Source of the DNA: Acidobacteriota bacterium
GTDB lineage: Bacteria > Acidobacteriota > Blastocatellia > RBC074
Direction of reading: 5' to 3'
Assembly: GCA_016715865.1 (NCBI GenBank)
Contig: JADJXM010000006.1
Location: 310,001-374,000 of the forward strand
DNA length: 64,000 nt
The notes under the pieces are model-generated. The model was not told the DNA's origin. It did no database searches and saw only the letters and a list, made by a program, of their open reading frames with translations. Of the stretch, positions 1 through 21,118 are shown one piece after another. Both the position numbers and the translations under genes were made by a program. Every line of letters starts with the position of its first letter. Positions within the stretch are counted from its first letter, which is position 1.

Positions 1-2
1 CC

Positions 3-1066
3 TATCGATTCAGCAGATTTTCAGATGGTTTCGTCGAAATTCTGGCGGCGGAACAGACCCCCGAGAACCGTGACTGGTTTCAGGGCACGGCTGACGCCGT
101 CCGGCAAGTCATGATGCACATCAAGGATTTCAATCCGAAGGAAGTGCTGATCCTCTCTGGCGATCACCTTTATCAGATGGATTACCAGAAGTTTCTCGAT
201 CGACACCACGAAACGAAGGCCGATGTGACAATCTCCGTCATTCCGATGGACGCGGAGCGTGCCTCCGGTTTCGGTTTGCTCAAAACCAATTCTGAGGGAC
301 AGATCGTCGAATTTCGTGAAAAACCTCCTGCCGATCAGATCGAAGCGATGCGCGTTGATACCTCCAGCCTCGGCCTGAGCGAAGAACAGGCCGCGCAAAA
401 TCCGTTTCTCGCCTCGATGGGCGTCTATATCTTCAATTACGAAACGCTGCGAGAAGTGCTCAAAGAGGAAAAATACACCGATTTCGGCGGCGAGGTCATT
501 CCATCCGCGATCGGGAAATACAACGTCCAGGCTTTTCTTTATGACGGGTACTGGGAAGACATCGGAACGATCAGTTCATTCTTTCACGCGAACCTTGATC
601 TGGCTTCGGCTCTGCCGAAATTCAACCTCTTTAACGCCGATTCACCGATATACACCCGCCCGCGCTTCCTGCCGGGCTCAAAATTCGTCAATTGCGAGAT
701 CAATGACTCGCTCATCTGCGACGGCTGCATACTCAATCGCGTCGGAATATTCAACAGCGTGATCGGCATTCGTTCACGCGTCGAGAATTATTCGCGTCTC
801 GAACAGACGCTCATGATGGGTGCCGATTATTATCAATCGCTGCAGGAACTCGCAGACAACCGCAAAGATGGTCTGCCGTGGATCGGCATCGGCGAAAACA
901 CCCATATTCGCAAAGCGATCATCGACAAGAATGTGCGCATCGGATCGAATGTGAGCATTCTCAATGAAGCGGGGGTCGAACATTTCGACGGAGACAACTA
1001 CTTCATTCGTGATGGTATCGTGATCATCCCGAAGGGTGAGACGATCACCGATGGAACTGTTATCTG

Positions 1067-1067
<1 letters not shown>
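3..1067 (+). CDS. glgC: Glucose-1-phosphate adenylyltransferase, 3' part
   Basis: Makes ADP-glucose from glucose-1-phosphate and ATP, the committed step of bacterial glycogen synthesis (cytoplasm). The frame is open from base 3, so the gene begins before the window; the 5' nucleotide-binding loop is missing. Visible are the family blocks FQGTADAVRQ, the LSGDHLYQMDY segment with its catalytic-region Asp, the FREKP substrate-binding region, the GVYIFN and GYWEDIGTI blocks, and the C-terminal left-handed beta-helix repeats (SVIGIRSRV, GENTHIRKAIIDKN). The stop codon overlaps the start of plsC (ATGA), so the two are probably translated together. Identification is secure from several consecutive family motifs; only the N-terminus cannot be assessed. 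Confidence 0.95.
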
Positions 1068-1843
<776 letters not shown>

Positions 1844-1845
1844 CC

Positions 1846-2271
1846 TCACCGCGCCGGGTAAAGGTGGTACAGCATGAGATAGACCACCACTCCCGTGACC
1901 GAAACATAGAGCCAGCACGGCAGTGTCCACCGGGCGATCCGGCGGTGAAGGTCGAACCGCTGCTTAAATGCTCGAATAAAAGTGAGAAAGATCATCGGCA
2001 CGATCGCGGCGGCCAGAACTGTATGCGTCAGCAGGATCGTGAAATATACGTATCTGACAATCCCCTGCCCCTGAAAAGGCGTCGAACCGTGATGATAATG
2101 GTAGAAAAGGTATGAGACCAGAAACAGCGTCGAGGTGACAAAGGCACTGATCATGCACGCCCGATGAGCATCCCGTTTGTTCCGTCGTATAAATGCATAT
2201 CCGAGCGTCAGCAGAATTACGCTGATGCTGTTCAATATTGCATTGAGTGTCGGCAAATCAGAAATCGTCAT
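1846..2271 (-). CDS. DUF420 family membrane protein
   Basis: A 141-residue protein with four predicted membrane segments (about 8-24, 42-57, 78-100, 117-134) and the conserved His-rich pattern of the DUF420 family (YHYHHGST near 58-65, the LLTHT stretch near 80 and FDLHRRIARWTLP near 110). DUF420 genes commonly sit next to haem-copper oxidase genes and are thought to help cytochrome c oxidase assembly; that role is family knowledge, not seen here. It lies 44 bases downstream of the oxidase subunit III gene on the same strand, with a REP-like hairpin between the two. The 3' end is 2 bases from the plsC stop (convergent). Confidence 0.85.
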   Translation of the reverse strand: MTISDLPTLNAILNSISVILLTLGYAFIRRNKRDAHRACMISAFVTSTLFLVSYLFYHYHHGSTPFQGQGIVRYVYFTILLTHTVLAAAIVPMIFLTFIRAFKQRFDLHRRIARWTLPCWLYVSVTGVVVYLMLYHLYPAR

Positions 2272-2280
2272 AATAATAAA

Positions 2281-2309
2281 TCCGAACCGCGAGCGTCAGC
2301 GAGCGCCAC
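2281..2309 (+). repeat. REP-like hairpin in the oxidase operon
   Basis: The bases resemble the 29-bp REP unit found beside the transposase near 60.3-61.1 kb: GAACCGCGAGCGTCAGCG followed by AGCGCC, against GAACCGCAAGCGTCAGCG plus CGCGG there. It lies in the short gap between the subunit III and DUF420 genes, so it would be part of their mRNA. Confidence 0.6.
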
Positions 2310-2315
2310 GCTTTA

Positions 2316-3017
2316 TCAGTTCCAGAGAAAAATGAGGACCAGCAGGTAGATCCAGAGCCCATCCAGAAAATGCCAATATAAAGCCGTTGCATCGACAGAG
2401 ACCCTGCGACGCAGGGCCGTCCAGTTTTCGCGCGGCCGAAATGTCACGACAGAAAGTCCGAATAGACCGCCGAGCAGGTGGACCGCATGCAGCCCTGTGA
2501 AAGTATAGGCCAGGCTGCTGCGAAAATTCCCTGTCATATAAAAGCCTCCTGCGATTAGCTCACGCCATGCCATAGTCTGAGCTATCAGAAATCCAACCCC
2601 CAGGGCCAGAGTGATGACAATCCAGACACGAAAAGGCTTTTCGGCCCTTCTTCGCAGGGCATGACGAGCGATCTCGAATGACAGGCTGCTGGCCACAATC
2701 AACCCCGTGCTCATCCAAAGAACACCGGGAGTGATGATCCGGTGCCTCCCGGCATTCAGATAGACATAGAGCGTCGTCAGGGTCAGAAACAATGCGGCAA
2801 CACTGACGATCGTCAGCCAGACTACGATCAGGTAGCCTTCCGGCGAGGGCGTCCGTTCAGGTTCCGGCGGACCGCTCCCGCGGCCTCCACCATCGCCGCC
2901 GTCACCGCCGAACATGTCGTTCAACCCGCCACCGCTGCCTGATATAAGCTCATCCCGATTTTTCGATACCAATGTCGCCAAACTACACCTCAAAGTCGTG
3001 AGGCGCGACTGCGACAC
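2316..3017 (-). CDS. Cytochrome c oxidase subunit III family protein
   Basis: Subunit III of a haem-copper terminal oxidase, inner membrane. Five membrane segments are visible after a soluble N-terminus: about 62-85, 95-115, 130-148, 172-195 and 212-232. Family hallmarks are the FTGLHAVHLLGG segment and the C-terminal YWHFLDGLWIYLLVLIFLW. The N-terminal 50 residues contain a Gly/Asp-rich run (FGGDGGDGGGRGSG) as in many short subunit III proteins. The start is uncertain: the longest frame begins with GTG inside a palindrome at 2997-3038, so TTG codons at 2993 or 2972 may be the true start. Subunits I and II are not nearby; only a DUF420 gene follows. Confidence 0.88.
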   Translation of the reverse strand: MSQSRLTTLRCSLATLVSKNRDELISGSGGGLNDMFGGDGGDGGGRGSGPPEPERTPSPEGYLIVVWLTIVSVAALFLTLTTLYVYLNAGRHRIITPGVLWMSTGLIVASSLSFEIARHALRRRAEKPFRVWIVITLALGVGFLIAQTMAWRELIAGGFYMTGNFRSSLAYTFTGLHAVHLLGGLFGLSVVTFRPRENWTALRRRVSVDATALYWHFLDGLWIYLLVLIFLWN

Positions 3018-3120
3018 CTGCCGCTGACGCGCCTCACGATTTTATAGCGGTTTTCAGTTGGACGCGACTGCGCGTCAGTATGCTACTCGCTGACGCTCGC
3101 AGTTGCGGTGTGCCGCTGTA
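2997..3120. repeat. Palindromic and REP-like intergenic sequence
   Basis: An 11-bp inverted repeat (CGTGAGGCGCG at 2997-3007 with CGCGCCTCACG at 3028-3038) followed by TTTT on the plus side, then a degenerate REP-like stretch with ACTCGCTGACGCTCGCAGT near 3085-3105, which is the inverted orientation of the unit at 2281. The hairpin overlaps the longest possible start of the oxidase subunit III gene and could separate its transcription from the TonB receptor upstream. Confidence 0.55.
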
Positions 3121-3142
3121 AGCTGTGAAATTACACCGGACA

Positions 3143-6355
<3,213 letters not shown>

Positions 6356-6447
6356 GCTAACTCTCCTTAGCTGCTATGGAAATCAATGCGGATTACTGCC
6401 CTTTTTTGGGCATCATTTTTCGGGATAAGTTAATACAATTTATTAGG

Positions 6448-6476
6448 ATTTGATTTTATCGCCGCGATTCGGTCAA
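6448..6476 (-). promoter_or_regulatory. Sigma70-like promoter for the TonB receptor
   Basis: On the minus strand TTGACC (6476-6471), a 17-base spacer and TCAAAT (6453-6448) match the -35/-10 pattern with 5 of 6 and 4 of 6 bases. The predicted leader is about 85 bases and carries a small TGCCC/GGGCA hairpin. The 275-base gap between the receptor and carA contains nothing else recognisable. Confidence 0.45.
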
Positions 6477-6630
6477 ACGCAAACCAAGTCATCCCGAAAC
6501 GTATGAATATGAAACTATTAGGGAGATCTAAACATCAAGCTGAGCAGTGATCGGCTTTCATGCTGGCATTACCTGAAGAAGGATGAGCAGGAAAAGCCCG
6601 CAAGTAATGCGGTAATGCAATCTGATTATT

Positions 6631-7821
6631 TCAGCTATTCGTCTGGACGTTAGATTTCAAACGGGACCGGTGTTCGCGCATTGATTGGATGAACTGGTGA
6701 AAGAGGTAGGTGGCGTCGTGCGGTCCGGGGCCGGCTTCGGGGTGATACTGGACAGAAAAGACAGGGAGTTTCCGATGGCGTAAACCTTCCAGGCACCCGT
6801 CATTGAGGTTGACGTGCGTGATTTCTATCTCTTTAGGATCAAGACTTTCCGGATCAACTGCGAAGCCGTGGTTATGAGAAGTGATCTCGATGCGGCTCGA
6901 GGCGAGGTTCTTGACGGGCTGATTTCCTCCGCGATGACCGAATTTAAGTTTATAGGTTCGACCGCCGAAAGCGAGTCCCAGCACCTGATGACCGAGACAG
7001 ATTCCGAAGACCGGCGCCGCCGTCACCAGTCGTTTCACCTGGCTGACGATTTCAGGGATCGCGGCCGGGTCTCCGGGTCCATTCGATAGAAAGATGCCAT
7101 CGGGCGAATACTCGAGGACTTCTTCGGCAGAGGTTCCGGCCGGAACGACGCGCACCTTGCATCCCAAAGCGGTCAGATAGCGCAGGATATAGTACTTAAT
7201 GCCGAAATCGTATGCGATAACGCGGAATGGCTCTTCTCCCGGAAGCAGTCCTCCGCCATCAGCCTTCAGCGCGGCGACCGGATCCAGAGTCTTTTGCTCG
7301 TCCCTGATCTCGGCCCATTCATATGACTCGGAACAGGTGACGACATCGACCAGATTACGGCCCAGCATCTGCGGAGCGTGACGCGCTTTTTCGACCAGTC
7401 TCTGTTCATCGGAATCGATCGATGAGATGGCCGCTCTCATCGCGCCCTTTTCGCGAATATGGCGGACAAGCGCACGAGTATCTATCTCTGAGATTCCAAC
7501 GATCCCGTGATTTGCCAGATATTCGTCCAGCGATAGATCGGCTCGCCAGTTCGACACGATTTCGGACACTTCGCGAACGACGAACCCTTCGGCAAACGGC
7601 TTGCGCGATTCCATGTCTTCATAATTGACACCGTAATTGCCGATCAGAGGATAGGTCATGGTCACAATCTGACCGGCATAAGACGGATCGGTGATGATCT
7701 CCTGATAACCCATCATCGATGTGTTGAATACAATTTCACCGAAACGCTCGCCATCAGCGCCCCAGGCACGCCCCCGAAACGTGCGTCCATCTTCCAATGC
7801 CAGAATCGCGTCTTTGCTCAT
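6631..7821 (-). CDS. carA: Carbamoyl-phosphate synthase small (glutaminase) subunit
   Basis: Hydrolyses glutamine and channels ammonia to CarB for carbamoyl phosphate, feeding arginine and pyrimidine synthesis. The N-terminal CPSase small-chain domain (about 1-150: FNTSMMGYQEIITDPSYAGQ) is followed by a class I glutamine amidotransferase domain with nucleophile Cys275 in FGICLGHQ and the His360/Glu362 pair in QYHPEAGPGP. Length (396) is normal. The ATG is preceded by GGAGTAAGA, a good ribosome-binding site. carB and pyrimidine genes are not in the window, so the heterodimer partner is encoded elsewhere. Confidence 0.97.
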   Translation of the reverse strand: MSKDAILALEDGRTFRGRAWGADGERFGEIVFNTSMMGYQEIITDPSYAGQIVTMTYPLIGNYGVNYEDMESRKPFAEGFVVREVSEIVSNWRADLSLDEYLANHGIVGISEIDTRALVRHIREKGAMRAAISSIDSDEQRLVEKARHAPQMLGRNLVDVVTCSESYEWAEIRDEQKTLDPVAALKADGGGLLPGEEPFRVIAYDFGIKYYILRYLTALGCKVRVVPAGTSAEEVLEYSPDGIFLSNGPGDPAAIPEIVSQVKRLVTAAPVFGICLGHQVLGLAFGGRTYKLKFGHRGGNQPVKNLASSRIEITSHNHGFAVDPESLDPKEIEITHVNLNDGCLEGLRHRKLPVFSVQYHPEAGPGPHDATYLFHQFIQSMREHRSRLKSNVQTNS

Positions 7822-7956
7822 TCTTACTCCAGAACAGGAATTTCAGCCTTTCACGGACAAATAGTTAAACGGCATCATTATCACAAACCGGGGCCGTCAA
7901 CAATCCCTATACGACATGCAGAGGATGACGTCGGCCGGATTTTTTATAACGGAGAA

Positions 7957-9237
7957 TCAGGATCTCTCCCGCAGGAAGTTTTGCGCCAGGTGAAGCCACT
8001 GCCTGTCGGTACGGTACTTGTAAGCCGGCGCGGTCTTGACCGATTCGATGCATTCCTGCATCTCGAGCAGCGATTCCTGCGTGCGACCGAGTTGATGCAG
8101 CGTCATACCTCGCCAGTAATGGCCCTGAGCATCAGATGATCGCTCCGCCAGAAAACGGTCGAACATGCCCAGCGAATCCAGGTACTGGCCGGCTGAATAA
8201 TAGACAAGCCCGGTCTCGCGCCAGATTTCGTGGTGAGAGTGAACCGGGTTCTGCTGCACGACCTTCTCGAAATGCATAACGGCCTGCGAGAAATTGCCTG
8301 TCTCCCGCAGTATCCGACCGAGCTGGTAATGAGCATCCGTCTCCTGATCGTCGATTTCGACAGCGCGTTGAAAAGATGCTGCCGCAGAGGGCAGGTCTCC
8401 CCGCTGCTGGTATAACAATCCGAGGTTGTAATGCGCCGAGGCATCAGCCGGATTGAGCGTAGCCGCTTCAAGATTCTGCTTGAAGGACTGCCGTGCGCGG
8501 GAATTCCGCATGAAATCATCGATCCTGTCACGGAGCAGAAACAGCAGCAGTAGAACCAGGAACGGCGAGGCGCAGATGAATGTCGCCGCCTGCATAAAGA
8601 CCGGCATGATCATGAGCGAAAGCAGCGATATCAGCGTCGCCCCGACCGCCGCCAGCCAGCCGATGCGAAAGACCGTGCCGATCGCGAGCGTCATCAGCGC
8701 CGCGAATATCGGCAGAGGGATGACCAGCAGCAGAATGAAATATCCGATCACGGCATTGCTCGACAACCACGCACTCTGCCAGCTGATGATCGACGCCGGC
8801 AGGATGGTGATCAGGATCGAGACAGCCAGTGAAGCCAGCGTGCAAGAGAGGACTGAGGCGAACTCCTCGCGAATGACGACCGTGAAACCGGCCCGTCTTT
8901 CAAAGACGTTCGCGAGAAGAATGACAAACGGAACATAGACCACCGAAACGAAGAGAACCACCATGAGCGCAGTCATTGCCGCCCGAAACACGCCGCTCAT
9001 CAATAACTGCAGAATTCCTGCCATGAGCCCGGACCCGCCTCGCACCGATCCGATTCCAGTTCTGCCGATCCCGCGCTGGACGAAATCTATCAGCGGAATC
9101 AGCAGCAGGATATAGACAAGCGTCATCAGCCACGCCGCTCCGACGGTGAATGCCACCGGAGCTCGATCACGCAACTGACGCAACGCCGTCAGGGGTTGCC
9201 AGAGCAGACCGAAAAGTAATCGAAAATTCGCAATCAT
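7957..9237 (-). CDS. YIP1-like membrane protein with TPR repeats
   Basis: A 426-residue inner-membrane protein of unknown function. The N-terminal half (about 1-250) has five or six hydrophobic segments arranged like the YIP1/DUF1282 family. The C-terminal half carries at least three tetratricopeptide repeats (NPADASAHYNLGLLYQQRGD, DDQETDAHYQLGRILRETGN, SHHEIWRETGLVYYSAGQY), which usually hold protein partners. The TPR part is expected in the cytoplasm or periplasm depending on topology, which cannot be decided here. It lies alone between carA and lepB on the same strand. A scaffold role in envelope transport is only a guess. Confidence 0.7.
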   Translation of the reverse strand: MIANFRLLFGLLWQPLTALRQLRDRAPVAFTVGAAWLMTLVYILLLIPLIDFVQRGIGRTGIGSVRGGSGLMAGILQLLMSGVFRAAMTALMVVLFVSVVYVPFVILLANVFERRAGFTVVIREEFASVLSCTLASLAVSILITILPASIISWQSAWLSSNAVIGYFILLLVIPLPIFAALMTLAIGTVFRIGWLAAVGATLISLLSLMIMPVFMQAATFICASPFLVLLLLFLLRDRIDDFMRNSRARQSFKQNLEAATLNPADASAHYNLGLLYQQRGDLPSAAASFQRAVEIDDQETDAHYQLGRILRETGNFSQAVMHFEKVVQQNPVHSHHEIWRETGLVYYSAGQYLDSLGMFDRFLAERSSDAQGHYWRGMTLHQLGRTQESLLEMQECIESVKTAPAYKYRTDRQWLHLAQNFLRERS

Positions 9238-9366
9238 ATTTGACTGGTTCGTGACCGTCAGCTCTCCGTCGTCGCTTCAATAAGCGAAAGCGCGGACAGC
9301 TTTTGGCCACCGCGCCTTCTTAAACCTGTAATAATTCTGTTAAACCTCTTCTGTTCAGAGCCAGCA

Positions 9367-10020
<654 letters not shown>

Positions 10021-10157
10021 CGCCCCGTTTTTGAACCCCTTTTAAGACATCTCCAGGTCGATTTCTACGGCATTAGTCCAGTTGAAACCGGCCAGCACGA
10101 AAAGATAGTACGCGACCCCGGCCTTGTCAATAAACTGTCCCGTCAATCCGGGCCGGA

Positions 10158-10439
10158 TCAATGGGAGATCGTCCCTTCGAGCGACGTATCTATCTGAGTC
10201 TGCAACCCTTTGCCGAACAGAAATGACTCCATGTTCTGAATCAGAAACTGTTGATGTTCAGGGTTGATGGTGCTCAGACCATAGTGATTGATCAATTGAT
10301 TCTGCGTAGCGACCCATGCTTTCCAGCAGGCTTCGCAGATCTGTTCGTGAATCCTTTTTCCCAGTGCGCTGCCGAATGGCGGTTTTTCCAGAGCCGGCAG
10401 TTTATGCCCGCATCTTTCGCATTTGATGACATCAGCCAT
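10158..10439 (-). CDS. Fe(2+)-trafficking (YggX-like) protein with extra Cys ribbon
   Basis: Residues 28-80 match the YggX/Fe(2+)-trafficking family: LGKRIHEQICEACWKAWVA, then NQLINHYGLSTINPEHQQFL and MESFLFG. YggX protects Fe-S clusters from oxidative damage and moves iron. Unlike the enterobacterial protein, which has one conserved N-terminal Cys, this 93-residue version has CERC at 7-10 and CEAC near 35-38, a possible four-Cys zinc or iron site. Its neighbour upstream on the same strand is a ferritin-like protein, in keeping with an iron-handling pair. Start chosen at ATG preceded by AAGGAGG. Confidence 0.8.
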   Translation of the reverse strand: MADVIKCERCGHKLPALEKPPFGSALGKRIHEQICEACWKAWVATQNQLINHYGLSTINPEHQQFLIQNMESFLFGKGLQTQIDTSLEGTISH

Positions 10440-10508
10440 AAATCCTCCTTCACAGTCCAGAGTTCAGTCGATTATCAACAAGTAATGATCTGTTCGCAAC
10501 CCGACCAA

Positions 10509-10973
<465 letters not shown>

Positions 10974-11113
10974 TGCTATCCCCTGATTGTTATGAAAACG
11001 GTTCACTTTCCATCTGACCTGTAATAAAGCCTTCTAACCATACGAATCAAACCCGGTCACAGTCAAATCGGATCTGCTGCTCTCTTCCTGATCGCGCAGA
11101 TTGCCGCTGCCGG

Positions 11114-11142
11114 GTGACAAATCCGCCCGCAGTTGCTAGCAT
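11114..11142 (+). promoter_or_regulatory. Sigma70-like promoter for typA
   Basis: GTGACA, a 17-base spacer and TAGCAT sit about 57 bases upstream of the typA ATG. Match to consensus is 5 of 6 and 4 of 6. Confidence 0.4.
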
Positions 11143-11198
11143 AGTCTTTACCAGCTTAACGCTCAGCCCTGACTGACAGGAAATATCGACGTACTTTT

Positions 11199-13022
<1,824 letters not shown>

Positions 13023-13023
13023 G

Positions 13024-13363
13024 GAAAAGTTTCCAGTGAGAGAAGTTTCCAGTAGATATCAGTAACTGAGTACTTTGTAAACTAAATTTTCTTGTATTCA
13101 AGACTGGAAAAAAGTTAAACGAAGAGGCCGCAAAGGGGCAAAGATATACAGGGAAGATCAGTATTCGAATTATATCCAATGGACAATAATCCGGATATTC
13201 ATATCACCAGAAAATCTTTGCTCCTTTGCGGCCTCTGCGATTAATTCTTTGCCCCTTTGCGGTCTTTGCGATTAATTTCTTCCGGACTTCAATGCCCGAA
13301 AATTTAGTTAGCAGAGTAATCAGTTACTGATATCTACTGGAAACTTCTCTATCTGGAAACTTC
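13024..13363. repeat. Family A palindrome copy 1 nested in a family B palindrome
   Basis: The core (13082-13308) begins ACTAAATTTT and ends AAAATTTAGT. The right arm includes TCTTTGCCCCTTTGCGG and ATTAATTTCTTCCGGAC; the left arm is partly matching. The centre (about 13143-13215, ATATACAGGGAAGATCAG then ATCCGGATATTC) is conserved in all four copies. Outside it a perfect 30-bp inverted repeat (13041-13070 with 13320-13349) contains the TTTCCAGT unit of family B, so the element appears to sit in the loop of another palindrome. It lies between convergent typA and guaB and has no supported reading frame. Confidence 0.9.
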
Positions 13364-13371
13364 CACATTGA

Positions 13372-14838
<1,467 letters not shown>

Positions 14839-14928
14839 ATATGAATTCCATTTTGAATTATCTGCTGTCCCGCCACATCTGAAAAATCGGAGCGAGCAGC
14901 TTCTTGAACTAATCTGACTCCAGAAAAG

Positions 14929-14957
14929 CAAAAACCGCGCGAAACCCTCTCGCGCGG
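14929..14957 (-). terminator. Rho-independent terminator after the RodZ-like gene
   Basis: On the minus strand a CCGCGCG/CGCGCGG stem (14957-14951 with 14941-14935) is followed directly by a T run (14934-14930). It lies about 90 bases past the stop of the RodZ-like gene and upstream of guaB, so guaB probably has its own promoter. Confidence 0.75.
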
Positions 14958-15049
14958 CGTGTCAAACTTTTATCATGCGAACCGGGAAGTGGCTCCGGCC
15001 ACCTGGCCAGTATCGCGATGATCCAACGTCACAGCTGTATGAAACCGAT

Positions 15050-15823
15050 CTATTCGACAAACTGTTGAAAATTCTCTTTCGTGATGACGACATTTTCAGC
15101 GACAACGCTCTTGCGATTTGGCGCCAGCTTCTCGGGATTAGCAAGCTTTCCATTGATTCTGATGGTGAGCGCCGGCATGTTTCCAATATTGAGCACCAGC
15201 TTGTCCGTCACGGTAAATTCACGAACATCGCCGGGATTGAGCAGCATTTGCTGTGATTTTTCGTTGTCCACCTTCGCGTTCAACCAGCACTGCTCTGTGT
15301 TGGCGATCAACTGGACCTTCAATTCATTGGCAACTGCCAGGTCTTCCGATTGGGGCGTTGCAGTCGGTTCAGGATTGGCCGCACTGGCAGACGATGAGTC
15401 ATTGGCCCGCTCTTCGGGAGTCGATGTCTCTTCAGGAGCCGGCGCTTTGAAATACTCGTAGGCCAGATAGGCTCCAGCTGAAAGAATAATCAGAGCAAGC
15501 AGGCTGAGCAGAAATCCGTTTCCCGAACCGGAGCGTGAATCGAAGTCCTCGATCGGTTTATAGCTGGTACGCAGAGGCTCCGAGCCGGAGTCGCCGATCT
15601 GCTCATCGTACATCTTCAAAGCCTGCGCCTCATCATACTTGACCTCGTTGGCGAACTTCTTTACAAATGCACGGTTGAATACTCCGCCGGGCAAAATGTC
15701 GTAGGTGTCGTTCTCGATGGCCTGAAGAAAGCGCACTCCGATATTTGTGGCGTCGGCAATTTCATGTAACGTGGTGCCACGATCCTCGCGAGCTTTTTTC
15801 AGTTCCTGGCCTAGTGATGCCAT
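15050..15823 (-). CDS. RodZ-like helix-turn-helix membrane protein
   Basis: The 257-residue protein has a cytoplasmic HTH_25 domain (about 3-70: LGQELKKAREDRGTTLHEIA, LPGGVFNRAFVKKFA), one membrane segment (about 102-124), a Pro/Ser/Thr/Ala-rich periplasmic linker and a C-terminal DUF4115 domain (about 165-250). This is the architecture of RodZ, which links MreB to the rod-shape elongasome. A regulator using the same fold is the alternative, but the DUF4115 end favours RodZ. It stands alone with its own terminator; mre genes are not nearby. Confidence 0.82.
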   Translation of the reverse strand: MASLGQELKKAREDRGTTLHEIADATNIGVRFLQAIENDTYDILPGGVFNRAFVKKFANEVKYDEAQALKMYDEQIGDSGSEPLRTSYKPIEDFDSRSGSGNGFLLSLLALIILSAGAYLAYEYFKAPAPEETSTPEERANDSSSASAANPEPTATPQSEDLAVANELKVQLIANTEQCWLNAKVDNEKSQQMLLNPGDVREFTVTDKLVLNIGNMPALTIRINGKLANPEKLAPNRKSVVAENVVITKENFQQFVE

Positions 15824-15955
15824 TTCGTGATATTCACGCGCCCTTATCTGAAGTTTTACCGCTTGATGAAACTACTCCAATTTAAAATGATTACATATCA
15901 TATTTTAATCATTCAGGTGTGTCAATTTTCTACGTCTCAGTGAAGATCAAATAAG

Positions 15956-18037
<2,082 letters not shown>

Positions 18038-18149
18038 CTTTAACCTTTCGTTGAGAAATGATACAAATGAATTTCGCGCCCGGAGCTAATGGCGTCCGGC
18101 GTTGTAAATAACCATAGTAACGATCGGGAAGGAAAATTCAAAATCGGCG

Positions 18150-18803
<654 letters not shown>

Positions 18804-18981
18804 ATTATCTGAATGGCGAAAAGCCGCCTGGTCCTCCCCGACAACCCTACTGCGTCAGATGCAGAATACGGAGACAAGGGCTGCGAAGCAAAACAGGCGG
18901 CTCTTCACGACTGGTACGATCCCGACAGGAGAAAACTTCCGCCTGGCGACGGATTCCGGATTGTACCAATTTCAATATCTG

Positions 18982-19185
18982 CTAACCGGCTGTGGTGTGA
19001 GTCAGCTTACGAATCACCATCCAGCCGAGGTAGATCAACCCGGCCCAGATCGCCAGCTTGATCAAAAACGGAATCAATCCGAAGATCAATCCGATCACGG
19101 ACATGATCAGCGAACCTACCGTGGCCACCACAATCAATGCGATAATGACGAAAATAATGGTGCCAATTGTCTGCCCCATATTCAT
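18982..19185 (-). CDS. Small hydrophobic membrane protein
   Basis: Sixty-seven residues with two membrane segments (about 7-38 and 40-60) and a short basic tail. The start ATG is preceded by AGGAGGAGA, an excellent ribosome-binding site. No known family is recognised. The gene is in a quiet region between gph and lysS; membrane-stress or channel roles would be speculation. Confidence 0.65.
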   Translation of the reverse strand: MNMGQTIGTIIFVIIALIVVATVGSLIMSVIGLIFGLIPFLIKLAIWAGLIYLGWMVIRKLTHTTAG

Positions 19186-19514
19186 AATCTCCTCCTAACC
19201 GATTCTTTCCGCACGCTCCAATTGCGTCTTCCCGGATTCATCGTGCTATACGCCTCGATCAGGATGGATGTTTCACTGAATTACTGCGGTTCTCATTGGC
19301 GCTTGCTTACGCGCGCGGTTCTGATGGCCACTCGCTCACGCTCTTGGTTCCGCGTTCGTGGTTCCGCGATTAAACGCCAGGGTGGCCAGAAATAGAGTAT
19401 GGTGTCAATTAAATTCAGCATGGCCTCTCTGGCGCCCTGGCGTTTAATCTCTCCGAAAACTTTGTTAACATTGGCGACTTGTAATAGCAGGACTATCAAA
19501 ACAGGAGTATCAAC
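19186..19514. repeat. Gap before lysS with REP-like and family E palindrome
   Basis: No gene is seen here. 19285-19367 contains degenerate REP-like pieces (GGCGCTTGCTTACGCGCGCGG, CTCGCTCACGCTCTTGG, GTGGTTCCGCG) in the inverted orientation. 19368-19449 is a palindrome whose arms read GATTAAACGCCAGG and CCTGGCGTTTAATC, with internal GGCCAGA/TCTGGCG. A similar palindrome lies at 55284-55344. AGGAG at 19503-19507 is the lysS ribosome-binding site. Confidence 0.7.
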
Positions 19515-21086
<1,572 letters not shown>

Positions 21087-21118
21087 GCTCGCGGCCCAGC
21101 GAGACAGCGAGAGTAGAT

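Noticed and set aside
18813..19061. Short open frame after gph
   Set aside because: Low-complexity translation without a ribosome-binding site, overlapping the better-supported small membrane gene on the other strand.
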